DNA from: Carnobacterium sp. 17-4
GTDB lineage: Bacteria; Bacillota; Bacilli; Lactobacillales; Carnobacteriaceae
Assembly (NCBI RefSeq): GCF_000195575.1
Contig: NC_015391.1
Location: 1,512,363-1,576,362 of the forward strand
Reading direction: 5' to 3'
DNA: 64,000 nucleotides
The position numbers were made by a program, and so were the translations under genes. Below, piece by piece: positions 17,002 through 25,268 of this stretch. The notes under the pieces are model-generated. The model was not told where the DNA came from. It made no database searches and saw only the letters and a program-made list of their open reading frames with translations. Numbering within the stretch: the first letter of the stretch is position 1; each line of letters starts with the position of its first letter.

Positions 17002-17760
17002 TTAACTTTTAAACTGACTTAGTTTTTCTTGTATAGTCTCGATATGTAGTTGCTTTGTTTTGTCATCAGCATGCATAAAAGGTTTAAGTACTTGAAAATG
17101 GGCTTTTATATCCTCTGAAGTTAATTTAGGTGCAGTATTTCTTAAATCTCTTTTCAATCTATTTCTCATTTGATTTCGTTTCATAACAGAGACATTAGGA
17201 CTAGTTACTGTAATTTTCTTTAATTCACAATTATTGCTGAAAATGATATACGACTGCATCAATGATTCATCAGTAATATCCAAAACTTCTTTTAATGCTT
17301 TAACATGTCCTTTATTTTGCCAAATAGGGTTGAAAAATTTGAATTTCTTTTTGTTTGGAAAAGTTTGCGTCCAATTACGATATTTTTCATCACCAAATAT
17401 CCATCCACTGTAATTTTTTGATTCTATAACAAAGATACCAAAATTTGTAAACATTACTAAATCAATTTCAGTCGTACTACCATCTTCTTTAGGAATATAA
17501 AGATTCGTTAATATTAATTTTGTCCCCTTTATTTTTTCAAGAGTACGATAAATATTGTATTCACCCATATTTCCTTTATTAAAAAAAGTTTGCCAAAATG
17601 TGTGATTACTTGCACGTTGGTAATCTGAATTATTAAAATCTAAATAACTTTTTAAGATTACCATACCAAACACTATAATATATATACCAAATAACATTCC
17701 CATAAGTTCTACCATTAAATTTATATCCTCCATATTTCTAAATAATTGTTTATACTTCAT
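17002..17760 (-). CDS. NERD-domain protein with N-terminal membrane helix
   Basis: A 252-residue protein. A membrane helix lies at about residues 17-37 and a NERD domain at about 60-180. The nuclease-like core is visible: GNMGEYNIYRTLEK, TEIDLVMFTNFGIFVIESKNYSGWI, with the D and E-x-K positions of a PD-(D/E)xK-like fold. The role of NERD proteins is not settled. A later ATG (residue 16 or so) has a better GGAGG site upstream, so the N-terminus may be shorter. It differs from the NERD/zinc-ribbon proteins at 23721 and 38337. Confidence 0.8.
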   Translation of the reverse strand: MKYKQLFRNMEDINLMVELMGMLFGIYIIVFGMVILKSYLDFNNSDYQRASNHTFWQTFFNKGNMGEYNIYRTLEKIKGTKLILTNLYIPKEDGSTTEIDLVMFTNFGIFVIESKNYSGWIFGDEKYRNWTQTFPNKKKFKFFNPIWQNKGHVKALKEVLDITDESLMQSYIIFSNNCELKKITVTSPNVSVMKRNQMRNRLKRDLRNTAPKLTSEDIKAHFQVLKPFMHADDKTKQLHIETIQEKLSQFKS

Positions 17761-17806
17761 TCATCATACCCTAAATCTAGCAAATTAATAATGAACGATT
17801 AAACAA

Positions 17807-17850
17807 AAAAAAGATATTTAAGAATAAATTCTTAAATACCTTTTTTGTTT
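17807..17850. terminator. Terminator after the DeoR-type gene
   Basis: AAGATATTTAAGAA pairs with TTCTTAAATACCTT with A and T runs on both sides. On the minus strand it lies 27 bases past the DeoR-type stop. Confidence 0.75.
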
Positions 17851-17876
17851 AATCTATAAGTACCTAATAATAAAAA

Positions 17877-18614
17877 TCAGCAGATTAATTGCTTAAGATT
17901 CTTTTCAATTGATTCATCTCTTTCGTTCGTAATGAGAACTGAATCTGATAAAGGTGCAATCGAGGACATATAGACCTCATGGAATTTGCTAGAATCACAA
18001 ACAAAGTAAACTTCTTGCGATTTTTCGATTACTTTTCTTTTCTTAAGTGCCTCACTCAAATCAGGGGTAGTATAGCCAAATTTACTATCCACTCCGTTTG
18101 CACCAATAAAAGCACGATCAAAATTAAAATAATCAATATTTTGCACGGTCAAATCGCCTTTAAGTGAATTGTTTGTGAAATTAACAAAACCACCAAGAGA
18201 ATAGACTTGCGCTTCAACATCTTGAAGAGGAATTTTGAAATTCGTAACTGAAGTAATCAAGGTTATTTTTTTCTTTACTAATTCTAATAGTAATTCTTCA
18301 CCAGTTGATCCTGAGTCCACATATATAGTCTCACCAAACTTAACTTCTTTAACCGCTAATAAGGCAATTTCTTTTTTCTCATTGCGATTTAAAGTCGTTC
18401 TTTTTGTAATTGGAACATCTGTAGAACGGGAAAATAGTTTTGCGGCACCGCCAGGCAATACTGTTACGTGACCTGCTCTCTCTAAATCTTTTAAGTCACG
18501 TCGAATAGTAGAAACCGATACGCCAGATAATACATTTTGTAATTCATCCAGTATAACAATATCTTGTTCGTTTAGTTTTTGTAAGATTGCTTTTTTTCTC
18601 TCATACGGAATCAT
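17877..18614 (-). CDS. DeoR-family sugar regulator
   Basis: A 245-residue repressor. The N-terminal helix-turn-helix (about 3-55, ERKKAILQKL then VSVSTIRRDLKDLERAG) is typical of DeoR. The C-terminal domain senses a phosphosugar and has VDSGSTGEELL near residue 98 and FIGANGVD near 168. I chose the ATG at 18614 because GAGGTG lies eight bases upstream; an earlier in-frame GTG lies inside that site. It follows the PTS gene but a terminator lies between, so its dose may depend on readthrough. It probably controls the PTS and isomerase genes. Confidence 0.88.
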   Translation of the reverse strand: MIPYERKKAILQKLNEQDIVILDELQNVLSGVSVSTIRRDLKDLERAGHVTVLPGGAAKLFSRSTDVPITKRTTLNRNEKKEIALLAVKEVKFGETIYVDSGSTGEELLLELVKKKITLITSVTNFKIPLQDVEAQVYSLGGFVNFTNNSLKGDLTVQNIDYFNFDRAFIGANGVDSKFGYTTPDLSEALKKRKVIEKSQEVYFVCDSSKFHEVYMSSIAPLSDSVLITNERDESIEKNLKQLIC

Positions 18615-18631
18615 TATAAACACACCTCAGT

Positions 18632-18679
18632 AAAAAAAATTTGTCACCTTATCATTTCATATAAATGACCAGGTGACAA
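18632..18679 (-). terminator. Terminator between the PTS gene and deoR-type gene
   Basis: On the minus strand TTGTCACC (18672-18679) with an AT stem pairs with GGTGACAA (18641-18648), followed by eight U residues (18632-18639). It lies after the PTS stop and before the regulator, so it probably limits readthrough into the regulator. Confidence 0.8.
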
Positions 18680-18707
18680 GCTTTTATAACTATTATCGTG
18701 AATTATT

Positions 18708-20090
18708 TTAGTTTTTGATTAATTTTTCATCTATTCTTGTAACAAAGTACGAAATAACAGCTGCTACAACTAATGAAATAACCAGACCAATCATTGCATT
18801 AATGAAGTTTGATGGATTCTCACCCACAAATGCAGGGAAAGTAGTAACGCTTCCAAAAACAAATGCATTTGCGTATACGTTAGTCAAACCTAGGTATGCT
18901 CCACCTACTGCACCACCAATAATTTGTGCTAAGAACAATTTTTTATTTTTAAGCAATAAACCAAACACAGTTGGTTCAATAATTGCTGATAATGCGATTG
19001 TGACCATACCAGTAATTGAAAAACTTCTAATATCAGAATCTTTTGCTTTTAGAAGGACACCTAATGCTGTACCAATCGTTGCGAAGTTACATGCAAAGGT
19101 AAACGGTACGATGTAATCCATACCATAAGTCGCAATGTTATTGATCATGATTGGGTTAACTGCCCAGTGAATGCCTAAACTAACTAGAACAGACCAGCCG
19201 CCACCGACCACGATTCCGGCAAGAATACTGCTTCTTGCAATCAACCAGTTAACTACACTTCCAATTGCTTCCCCACCATAAACGCCTAAAGGACCAATTA
19301 CGATAATTGTCAACGGTACCATAATTACTATTGATATTAAAGGCAATACAACTAGTTTAAGTGTTTCTGGAATCACCTTGTCGAGCCATTTGTACAGGTA
19401 TGAGAAAATCCAGATAGATAAAATGATTGGGACCACTGTTGAATTATAATTCATTAATACAGTTGGAATACCTAAGAACGTGGTTGTCGCTCCATTACCA
19501 ACATCACCTAGTAAGGCAATAAAATCAGGATGCAATAACGCCGCACCAATTAACGCTGAAATATAGATATCTGCCCCAAATCTTCTTGCTGAAGTAAAGG
19601 CAAGTAACACTGGTAAGAAATAAAACACGGTCATTGAAGCCGCTGACAAAATTTGGTAAGTCCCACTTGCTTCACTTAACCAACCTAACTGAACCAATAA
19701 TAAAAGTAACCCTCTCAAAATACCTGAACCAGCTAATGCTGGTAGCAAAGGTGCAAAAATACCTGAAATAGCTGAGAAAACGGATCCAATTATGCCTTGC
19801 GCTGATCTATCACCTTTTTCTGAATTAGTTGCTTTAGTCTCACCAACTAATTCTTCTATTTCAGCATACAATTTTGGTACATTCGTTCCAATTAGGATTT
19901 GATATTGTCCAGCTTTGTTGATGACGTTAACAACGCCATCAACTTTTTCTATTGCTGCTGTATCTGCTTTAGAAATATCCCTTAAGTTAAACCGTAATCT
20001 AGTAGCACAATGAGTCATGCCAGAGATATTTTCTTTCCCTCCAATAAGGTTTATTATATCTTTAGCACCATCTTTATAATTCATTACCAT
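18708..20090 (-). CDS. PTS sugar transporter subunit IIBC (glucose/sucrose superfamily)
   Basis: A 460-residue membrane protein that takes up a sugar and phosphorylates it. The IIB domain is at residues about 1-85, with the phosphorylated Cys in MTHCATRLRFNL (near 28). The IIC domain with about ten membrane segments follows from about 105. There is no IIA domain, so phosphate must come from a IIA elsewhere, such as the PTS at 26973. It sits with a sugar phosphate isomerase gene and a DeoR-type regulator. The sugar is not clear. Confidence 0.9.
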   Translation of the reverse strand: MVMNYKDGAKDIINLIGGKENISGMTHCATRLRFNLRDISKADTAAIEKVDGVVNVINKAGQYQILIGTNVPKLYAEIEELVGETKATNSEKGDRSAQGIIGSVFSAISGIFAPLLPALAGSGILRGLLLLLVQLGWLSEASGTYQILSAASMTVFYFLPVLLAFTSARRFGADIYISALIGAALLHPDFIALLGDVGNGATTTFLGIPTVLMNYNSTVVPIILSIWIFSYLYKWLDKVIPETLKLVVLPLISIVIMVPLTIIVIGPLGVYGGEAIGSVVNWLIARSSILAGIVVGGGWSVLVSLGIHWAVNPIMINNIATYGMDYIVPFTFACNFATIGTALGVLLKAKDSDIRSFSITGMVTIALSAIIEPTVFGLLLKNKKLFLAQIIGGAVGGAYLGLTNVYANAFVFGSVTTFPAFVGENPSNFINAMIGLVISLVVAAVISYFVTRIDEKLIKN

Positions 20091-20120
20091 ATTTCCTCAC
20101 ACCTCTTTTTTTTATTGAGA

Positions 20121-21053
20121 CTAATTGTTTGATAAAAATTTCATCATAAGTTCGCTTGCTCCAATTGCATCGTTACGGTCAATAATATCTTGAATATGGT
20201 CCATACCAACATTATCAATCAGACCATTTAATAATTTGATCATTTTAATATTTTGTTCACATTCTTTTACTGCGTGTTCAATGATTGGGAATGTGTCAAA
20301 GTAAAATGGTGCATCATAGTTATGCTTTTTAACATAGTAAAGAAATTCTAATGTCTTGAACGGTGTTGACGTAGCAATCATTAAACCGTCATCGTTGAGA
20401 CCATAACCATCATTAATATGAACGCCAAACAATTTATTTCGACTACCAAAAATTTCAGCACCAAAAGCTGGATTTTCATGTTTCATTAACATATGACAGT
20501 AATCAAGCGTGACCCCAACATTTTCACAGTCAATATCATTCAACATCATTCCGGCAACACCCATACTATCGATAAAGGCATACGCTCTAGGTTGGAATGG
20601 TTTATATTCAATACTGATTTTCATATCAGGTGCATAGTTTGCTATCTCTTTAAATGCATTCACAAGTTGATTCCATACTTTTTGATAATTGATTTGGAAA
20701 CTGTAGTCAAAACCATCAAAACCTAACCAGATTGTGACAATTTCTCCGCCAACTTCTCTACAGTAATCAGCCGCTTCCTTACAAAGCTCTAAAGCGTGTT
20801 GAGCAATTGTTTCATCTGAATTCCCTAATTCACCATTAATGAATTCATTTCTGAAACGTAAGGCTACACCATTTGCTTTTAAATTATTTCCATCTAACAA
20901 CGCTTTCATTTCCCCACTAGAAAATCCGGTCACGTGTTCTGGGTAGTTCAAGTCAACATGGGTAAGTCCTAGATCATTAAATTTTGAAAAAACTTGTTTT
21001 AAATCATTATCATATACTGGTAAAAATGAATTTATTCGAGTAGCTAATTTCAT
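20121..21053 (-). CDS. Sugar phosphate isomerase/epimerase, TIM-barrel (AP endonuclease 2 family)
   Basis: A 310-residue protein of the xylose-isomerase-like TIM-barrel family. Metal-site residues are seen in SIEYKPFQPRA near 152, GVTLDYCHMLMKHEN near 191 and LFGVHINDGYG near 222. I chose the ATG at 21053 since GCGGAGG lies 8-9 bases upstream. It is the first gene of the isomerase-PTS unit. It probably interconverts keto and aldo or epimeric forms of the incoming sugar; the substrate cannot be read from the sequence. Confidence 0.82.
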   Translation of the reverse strand: MKLATRINSFLPVYDNDLKQVFSKFNDLGLTHVDLNYPEHVTGFSSGEMKALLDGNNLKANGVALRFRNEFINGELGNSDETIAQHALELCKEAADYCREVGGEIVTIWLGFDGFDYSFQINYQKVWNQLVNAFKEIANYAPDMKISIEYKPFQPRAYAFIDSMGVAGMMLNDIDCENVGVTLDYCHMLMKHENPAFGAEIFGSRNKLFGVHINDGYGLNDDGLMIATSTPFKTLEFLYYVKKHNYDAPFYFDTFPIIEHAVKECEQNIKMIKLLNGLIDNVGMDHIQDIIDRNDAIGASELMMKFLSNN

Positions 21054-21071
21054 ATTTAAATCCTCCGCTTC

Positions 21072-21158
21072 GTTTGATAAATTTAGTTTAACATCATTTA
21101 ATTTCAAAATCAATCATTATTTATCAAATAATTCCATATTATGTCAAATAGTTTCAAA
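21072..21158. promoter_or_regulatory. Candidate operator cluster upstream of the isomerase-PTS genes
   Basis: Related short motifs recur: GTTTGATAAATT (21072-21083), its near-complement ATTTATCAAATA (21119-21130), and TGTCAAATAGTTTC (21142-21155). DeoR-family proteins usually bind such repeated sites close to the promoter. Sequence evidence only, and AT-rich DNA makes chance repeats possible. Confidence 0.35.
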
Positions 21159-21224
21159 GTGTTGTTTAATCCTCACTAAGAAATTATTTATATGTATTGA
21201 AGTTTCTCAACAATAAACTAGCAA

Positions 21225-21257
21225 ATTGTGACTGCACTAAGATTTGACAGTCACAAC
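21225..21257 (-). terminator. Hairpin downstream of the AlsE-RpiB unit
   Basis: ATTGTGACTG (21225-21234) pairs with CAGTCACAAC (21248-21257). The U tract is poor, so this is either a weak terminator or an mRNA-end hairpin. Confidence 0.5.
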
Positions 21258-21290
21258 TCAATTTAAATGGTTTATAGAAATGCTAAAATT

Positions 21291-21743
21291 TTATTCTCCG
21301 ATATAGCGACATTCAATATCTTCAATCATATTCACGCGATTTCCATGACGACCACCTTCAAATTCTGCATCTAACCATTCTTTTACAATCATTTTAGCCA
21401 AGTCTAATCCAACCACACGAGAGCCAAATGCTAAAATATTTGTATTGTTGTGTTCTTTTGATAATTTTGCAGAATAAGGTTCACTACAAACAACAGCACG
21501 AATTCCTTTTACTTTATTAGCAGCAATTGATATTCCTACACCCGTTCCACAAATCAAAATTCCACCATCAAAATTGCCTTTTGCTACTTCTGTTCCTACT
21601 TTTTCAGCATATTTTGGGTAGTCTGTTCTCTCAGTTGTAAATGGACCATAATCTTTCATCTCATGTCCCAATTCTTCAAGATAACTGATAATTTCTGGTT
21701 TTAATAATTGTCCTACGTGATCTCCGCCGATTGCTAATTTCAT
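21291..21743 (-). CDS. RpiB/LacAB-family sugar-phosphate isomerase (ribose-5-P or allose-6-P type)
   Basis: A 150-residue isomerase with the RpiB signature: GGDHVGQLLK at the start, the active-site cysteine in ILICGTGVGISI (near 65), and HNNTNILAFGSR near 99. RpiB proteins interconvert ribose-5-P and ribulose-5-P, and some act on allose-6-P. Its ATG overlaps the AlsE-like stop by one base (TAATG), which signals translational coupling. Next to an AlsE-like epimerase, an allose-6-P role is plausible but unproven. Confidence 0.88.
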   Translation of the reverse strand: MKLAIGGDHVGQLLKPEIISYLEELGHEMKDYGPFTTERTDYPKYAEKVGTEVAKGNFDGGILICGTGVGISIAANKVKGIRAVVCSEPYSAKLSKEHNNTNILAFGSRVVGLDLAKMIVKEWLDAEFEGGRHGNRVNMIEDIECRYIGE

Positions 21744-22399
21744 TATTTACCCTCTCCTTTTAAGCTTTTAATAATCTCTTGATAACTTTCATCTTTTCCA
21801 AATAAAGCTGAAGTGCCCAATACAAAACCTTTTACACCAAGTGCACTCAATGTTTCCACTCGTTCATTTGAAATTGCTCCATCTACTACTAATTCGAAAT
21901 CATACTCATTTTTCATAGAACTCAACTTTTTAATTTTATGGTCTACATAGTCTAAATATTTTTGTCCAGCAAAACCAGGGTTCACCGTCATTACTAAAAC
22001 GTAATCTGCTAAATAAAGCAATTCTTGAATAGTTTCAATAGAGGTTCCTGGATTGATAGCAATTCCTGCTTTCTTTCCTTTTGCTCGTATTTTATCCAAT
22101 GTTCTTGCTGGATGCTGATCTGTTTCAGGATGAAAATAAATAATATCGGCTCCCATATCGATAAACTTTTCGACATAATCTGCTGGGTTTTTAACCATTA
22201 AGTGAACATCCACTAATTTTTTAGTCGCCTTACGAATAAATTCAAAATCTTGCAACCCCATACCGTAGTTAGGAACATAAACACCATCCATAATATCAAT
22301 ATGAAAAACATCTGCTCCTGCTTGATCTAATTTCGTTACCTCATCTTTTAAAGATCCAAAATCCGCACACATCATAGATGGACAAATTAATTTTTCCAT
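21743..22399 (-). CDS. Ribulose/allulose-6-phosphate 3-epimerase (AlsE-like)
   Basis: A 218-residue TIM-barrel epimerase with the motifs CPSMMCAD at the start, FHIDIMDGVYVPN near 32, DVHLMVKNP near 64, HPETDQ near 90 and VMTVNPGFAGQ near 135. The HPET and MCAD variants resemble E. coli AlsE (D-allulose-6-P 3-epimerase) more than Rpe. It forms a coupled two-gene unit with the RpiB-like gene, preceded by two LacI-type operators. Catabolism of allose or allulose to fructose-6-P is the likely role. Confidence 0.85.
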   Translation of the reverse strand: MEKLICPSMMCADFGSLKDEVTKLDQAGADVFHIDIMDGVYVPNYGMGLQDFEFIRKATKKLVDVHLMVKNPADYVEKFIDMGADIIYFHPETDQHPARTLDKIRAKGKKAGIAINPGTSIETIQELLYLADYVLVMTVNPGFAGQKYLDYVDHKIKKLSSMKNEYDFELVVDGAISNERVETLSALGVKGFVLGTSALFGKDESYQEIIKSLKGEGK

Positions 22400-22433
22400 T
22401 ATTTTCTTCCTTTCAAATTTAAATTTATACTTT

Positions 22434-22451
22434 TGGGTAAACGATTACTCA
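22434..22451. promoter_or_regulatory. LacI-type operator 1
   Basis: TGGGTAAACGATTACTCA is an 18-bp near-palindrome 35 bases upstream of the AlsE-like start. It matches operators 2 and 3. Confidence 0.75.
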
Positions 22452-22514
22452 AAAGGTAAAAAGATAATCTCTTTTAACTCTGATTCTAGGTTTTAACTTA
22501 TAGAAATTCCTTTT

Positions 22515-22532
22515 TGAGTAAACGATTACTCA
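22515..22532. promoter_or_regulatory. LacI-type operator 2
   Basis: TGAGTAAACGATTACTCA is a near-perfect palindrome with a central CG, as LacI proteins bind. It lies 81 bases from operator 1, which could allow looping, and just past the end of the LacI-type gene. Confidence 0.78.
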
Positions 22533-22551
22533 ATAGACAAAAAAACGATTT

Positions 22552-23565
22552 TTATGTCGTTTCTCTTTTAATTAGTCTGGTAGATACTTTGATATCATGA
22601 TTATTTAATGTCATATCTGGCCTGGTCATCAATTGATACAAGATATCAGCAGCTTTTTCAGCAATTTCATTCGTTTCCTGGTGAATCGTTGTAATACTTG
22701 GAGAAGTATACTTAGAGATACTATCATCATCGAAGCCAACAACTTTCACTTCATCTGGAATTGAAATATGATTCTTCTTCAATGTTTGTATCGCACCATA
22801 TGCCAGCCAATCGTTTGTAGCAAATACGCCATCAAAAACCAATCCTCTATTTAAAACTTCTTCAATAGATTTTTGAGCAATTTCAAATTTCGATAGACTA
22901 CTTGAAGATGCATGAATAATTAATTCAGACTCCAATTTTAAATTGGCATCTTTGAGCGCTTTTTTATAGCCAGCTATTCGATCATTACTAGAAGTTGTAT
23001 TATTGTCTTTAGTTAAAAGTAAAATTCTTTTACAACCTTTTTCAATCAGAAATTGTGTTGCCTTATATCCACCTTCAGAATGATCCGAACCTACAATGGC
23101 TATATTACTAGCCACTTTAGGCTTACGGTCAATACATACAATCGGAATATCTCTTGAAAGTTGCGTTTCATCAATTGCCTCTTGTCCTGAAATACAAATA
23201 AGTCCGTCCACTAGTTTAGAATCGAGCGATTTCAAGTAAGCTTTTTCTTTTTCCGCATCTTTGTTCGTGTTGCAAATGATCGTAGAAATCCCTTTATCAA
23301 AGAAATAACTTTCAATTTGCGTGATCAAAGAAGAGAAAAATTCATTACTGATATCTGGGACAATCATGCCAATTGTATGTGACTTCTGCTCACGCAACGT
23401 TTTTGCTACAGAATTAGTAGAATACCCAAATTCTTTTACGACATCTAATACCTTTTTTCTAGTTTCTTCTGAAAATCTTCCATTATCATTCAAAACTCTT
23501 GATACCGTTGCAGTAGATACATTACTTAATTTTGCAATATCCTTTATAGAAAGCTGCTTTTTCAT
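22552..23565 (-). CDS. LacI-family transcriptional regulator
   Basis: A 337-residue repressor. The N-terminal helix-turn-helix is KDIAKLSNVSTATVSRVLN (residues 7-25), followed by the hinge and a periplasmic-binding-type effector domain (GMIVPDISNEFF near 67, GFDDDSISKYTSP near 273). Three 18-bp palindromes of one type lie around it: one before its own start and two before the AlsE-RpiB unit. It therefore probably represses both itself and those genes. A phosphosugar effector is likely. Confidence 0.93.
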   Translation of the reverse strand: MKKQLSIKDIAKLSNVSTATVSRVLNDNGRFSEETRKKVLDVVKEFGYSTNSVAKTLREQKSHTIGMIVPDISNEFFSSLITQIESYFFDKGISTIICNTNKDAEKEKAYLKSLDSKLVDGLICISGQEAIDETQLSRDIPIVCIDRKPKVASNIAIVGSDHSEGGYKATQFLIEKGCKRILLLTKDNNTTSSNDRIAGYKKALKDANLKLESELIIHASSSSLSKFEIAQKSIEEVLNRGLVFDGVFATNDWLAYGAIQTLKKNHISIPDEVKVVGFDDDSISKYTSPSITTIHQETNEIAEKAADILYQLMTRPDMTLNNHDIKVSTRLIKRETT

Positions 23566-23582
23566 AGCTACCTCACTTCATC

Positions 23583-23600
23583 TGAGTAATCGTTTACTCA
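23583..23600. promoter_or_regulatory. LacI-type operator 3 (autoregulation)
   Basis: TGAGTAATCGTTTACTCA lies 18 bases upstream of the LacI-type start. It is the same palindrome as operators 1 and 2, with one arm reversed around the CG centre. Confidence 0.78.
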
Positions 23601-23720
23601 ATTATAATATCATAAATAAAAATTAATGCAACCAAAAAAGTAACCGTACTCATCAGTTAACTTCAACTCCTAAAATATATCTATCATTATAAGTCAATTT
23701 TCTTCATACTAAAAATTCGT

Positions 23721-24641
23721 CTAACTTTTCAGCTCGTAATATCTCCATCTACCTGTTCCTTTAGCTGTTAAATGTTGGTTGAAAATATATCTGATTCGGC
23801 AAGTAGATAACTGATTATCACACCATTTACAAATATCTGCTGTAGTAATTTTTTGCTCTGGAAATAATCGTATATATTCTTGTGCATGCCGAATAACGGT
23901 TTGTGAAATGACCTCTTCTTTACTACAGTATTTACATATACATGTCCTATTTTTTGTAAAATACTCTATAAAAGATCCACAATAAAAACAAGTAACTCCT
24001 TTCTTTAACAATTCATTTTCATAATAAGGAACATTATGTAAAGAAAAATCTTCCATATGCATCGGTTTGATTTCTTCTGCAAAACGGTAATGGTTCTGAT
24101 TTAGTCTTCCCGAAATCCCATTAACCATTGAAAAGTGCGATTTCAACATTCCCGGCAACACTATTCCACTATCTCTTGGAGCTTGAAATAAAGTAAAATC
24201 GTTATTTATAAAGACAACGAGTTTTTTAATATTCCAATTATATCCCATTTGATCCACTAGTTGACGCAATGCTGATTCCGCATTTTTGATTTGATACTGA
24301 GGATCAAATACCTCCTTTTTGGTTCGTTCAAATTACAGCTTTTCATTTTCATAATAATATTCACCTTCAAAATTTTTCACTTCATATACAAAAAGACACT
24401 TTGCAGTAATCACCAAAGTATCAAGTTGAAATTTCTTTCCTCTCACTATTAAATACAAATCATTTAAAACTAGGCTCTCACATTTCAATTGTTCAGTTAT
24501 GAAATCAAACTTCACTTCCCCATCGTATCCTTTGACCCAGTTCGCATATTTATTACGGTCTTCTTTTGACAAATTCATTCGATTCGCCAAAGACTCCATG
24601 ACTAATAATCGAAACGGTTTTTCTCTCTCTTTAAAAGCCAT
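23721..24641 (-). pseudogene. NERD/zinc-ribbon protein interrupted by one in-frame stop
   Basis: Two ORFs (24333-24641 and 23721-24269) lie in one frame, split only by a TAA at 24333-24335; the intervening codons stay open. The first part has a NERD domain (YDGEVKFDF, LVLNDLYLIVRGKKFQLDTLVI, VYEVKNFEGEYYY). The second part has the domain end, then a zinc-ribbon (CFYC near the middle, CICKYC) and a C-terminal helical part. The intact gene at 38337-39251 has the same layout and aligns across the stop. A nonsense mutation is the simplest reading; stop readthrough or a sequencing error is possible. Confidence 0.85.
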
Positions 24642-24748
24642 CAATTCAACACTCCTAATTTTTGATTTTTATTTCTCATATATATAATACGTAATTTAAG
24701 CTGTTTTTCGATTAAATGACAAACTACTTCATAATGCAAACTCACTTT

Positions 24749-25010
24749 TGAGCCTGATTATGAGGTAAACCACTTCTAACAACTAATCAATGGCTATTTC
24801 TAGTATCAATTATTAGCTAGGTAGCCTCTAGCTAATAAAATTATTTCCATTTCTTATCCAATAATGAGCTAGGACTCTGATACTTCATAATTTGCTCAAA
24901 TTCCTATATCAAATTATGAGGTAGGATACTTCTAGTACACAATTCGAACTGGTTTTCGTATCCTATTATGAGGAAGTACCTCTGTAGCTAATAATAGACT
25001 TAATCTTCGT
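24749..25010. repeat. Tandem array with an exact 52-bp period
   Basis: The core ATTATGAGG or a close variant starts at 24757, 24809, 24861, 24913 and 24965, always 52 bases apart. A decayed sixth unit may follow near 25017. Some units form strong hairpins; for example ATTAGCTAG pairs with CTAGCTAAT in unit 2. Units differ by many substitutions but keep their length. No coding frame spans the array. The family differs in sequence from the 51-bp units at 1-159 and 39359-39540 but has nearly the same period. It lies upstream of the broken NERD gene and downstream of the KdgK operon. Confidence 0.8.
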
Positions 25011-25125
25011 ATCAACTTTGTCCGATAGATCAGCCATTACTCCAAATTTCGTCTTAAATGGTTGATAGAAAAAGCTTATATGACCTTCATTCGGGATACT
25101 TTAAAAATCACTCTATCAGAAATAA

Positions 25126-25170
25126 CAAAAAAGTACCTACCGCAAATTTATATGTGGTAGGTACTTTTTA
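25126..25170 (-). terminator. Terminator of the PTS-Eda-KdgK operon
   Basis: AAAAAGTACCTACC pairs with GGTAGGTACTTTTT around a loop. On the minus strand it lies about 100 bases past the KdgK stop and is followed by U residues. Confidence 0.85.
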
Positions 25171-25268
25171 CTAATTTCCTATCTCTTCATGATTGGATTT
25201 ATTCAATTATAGAATGCATGTAAATGTCTCTTTTCTTGTAAGATAGATTATTAAAGAAATGTCTAACT

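Noticed and set aside
17002..24641. A restriction or defence island based on NERD nuclease-like domains
   Set aside because: No methylase, helicase, toxin or other defence gene lies beside these genes; neighbours are sugar metabolism.
24749..25010. Possible CRISPR array from regular spacing
   Set aside because: The whole 52-bp unit drifts together; there is no constant repeat with variable spacers, and no cas genes are near. The 51-bp arrays are rejected for the same reason.
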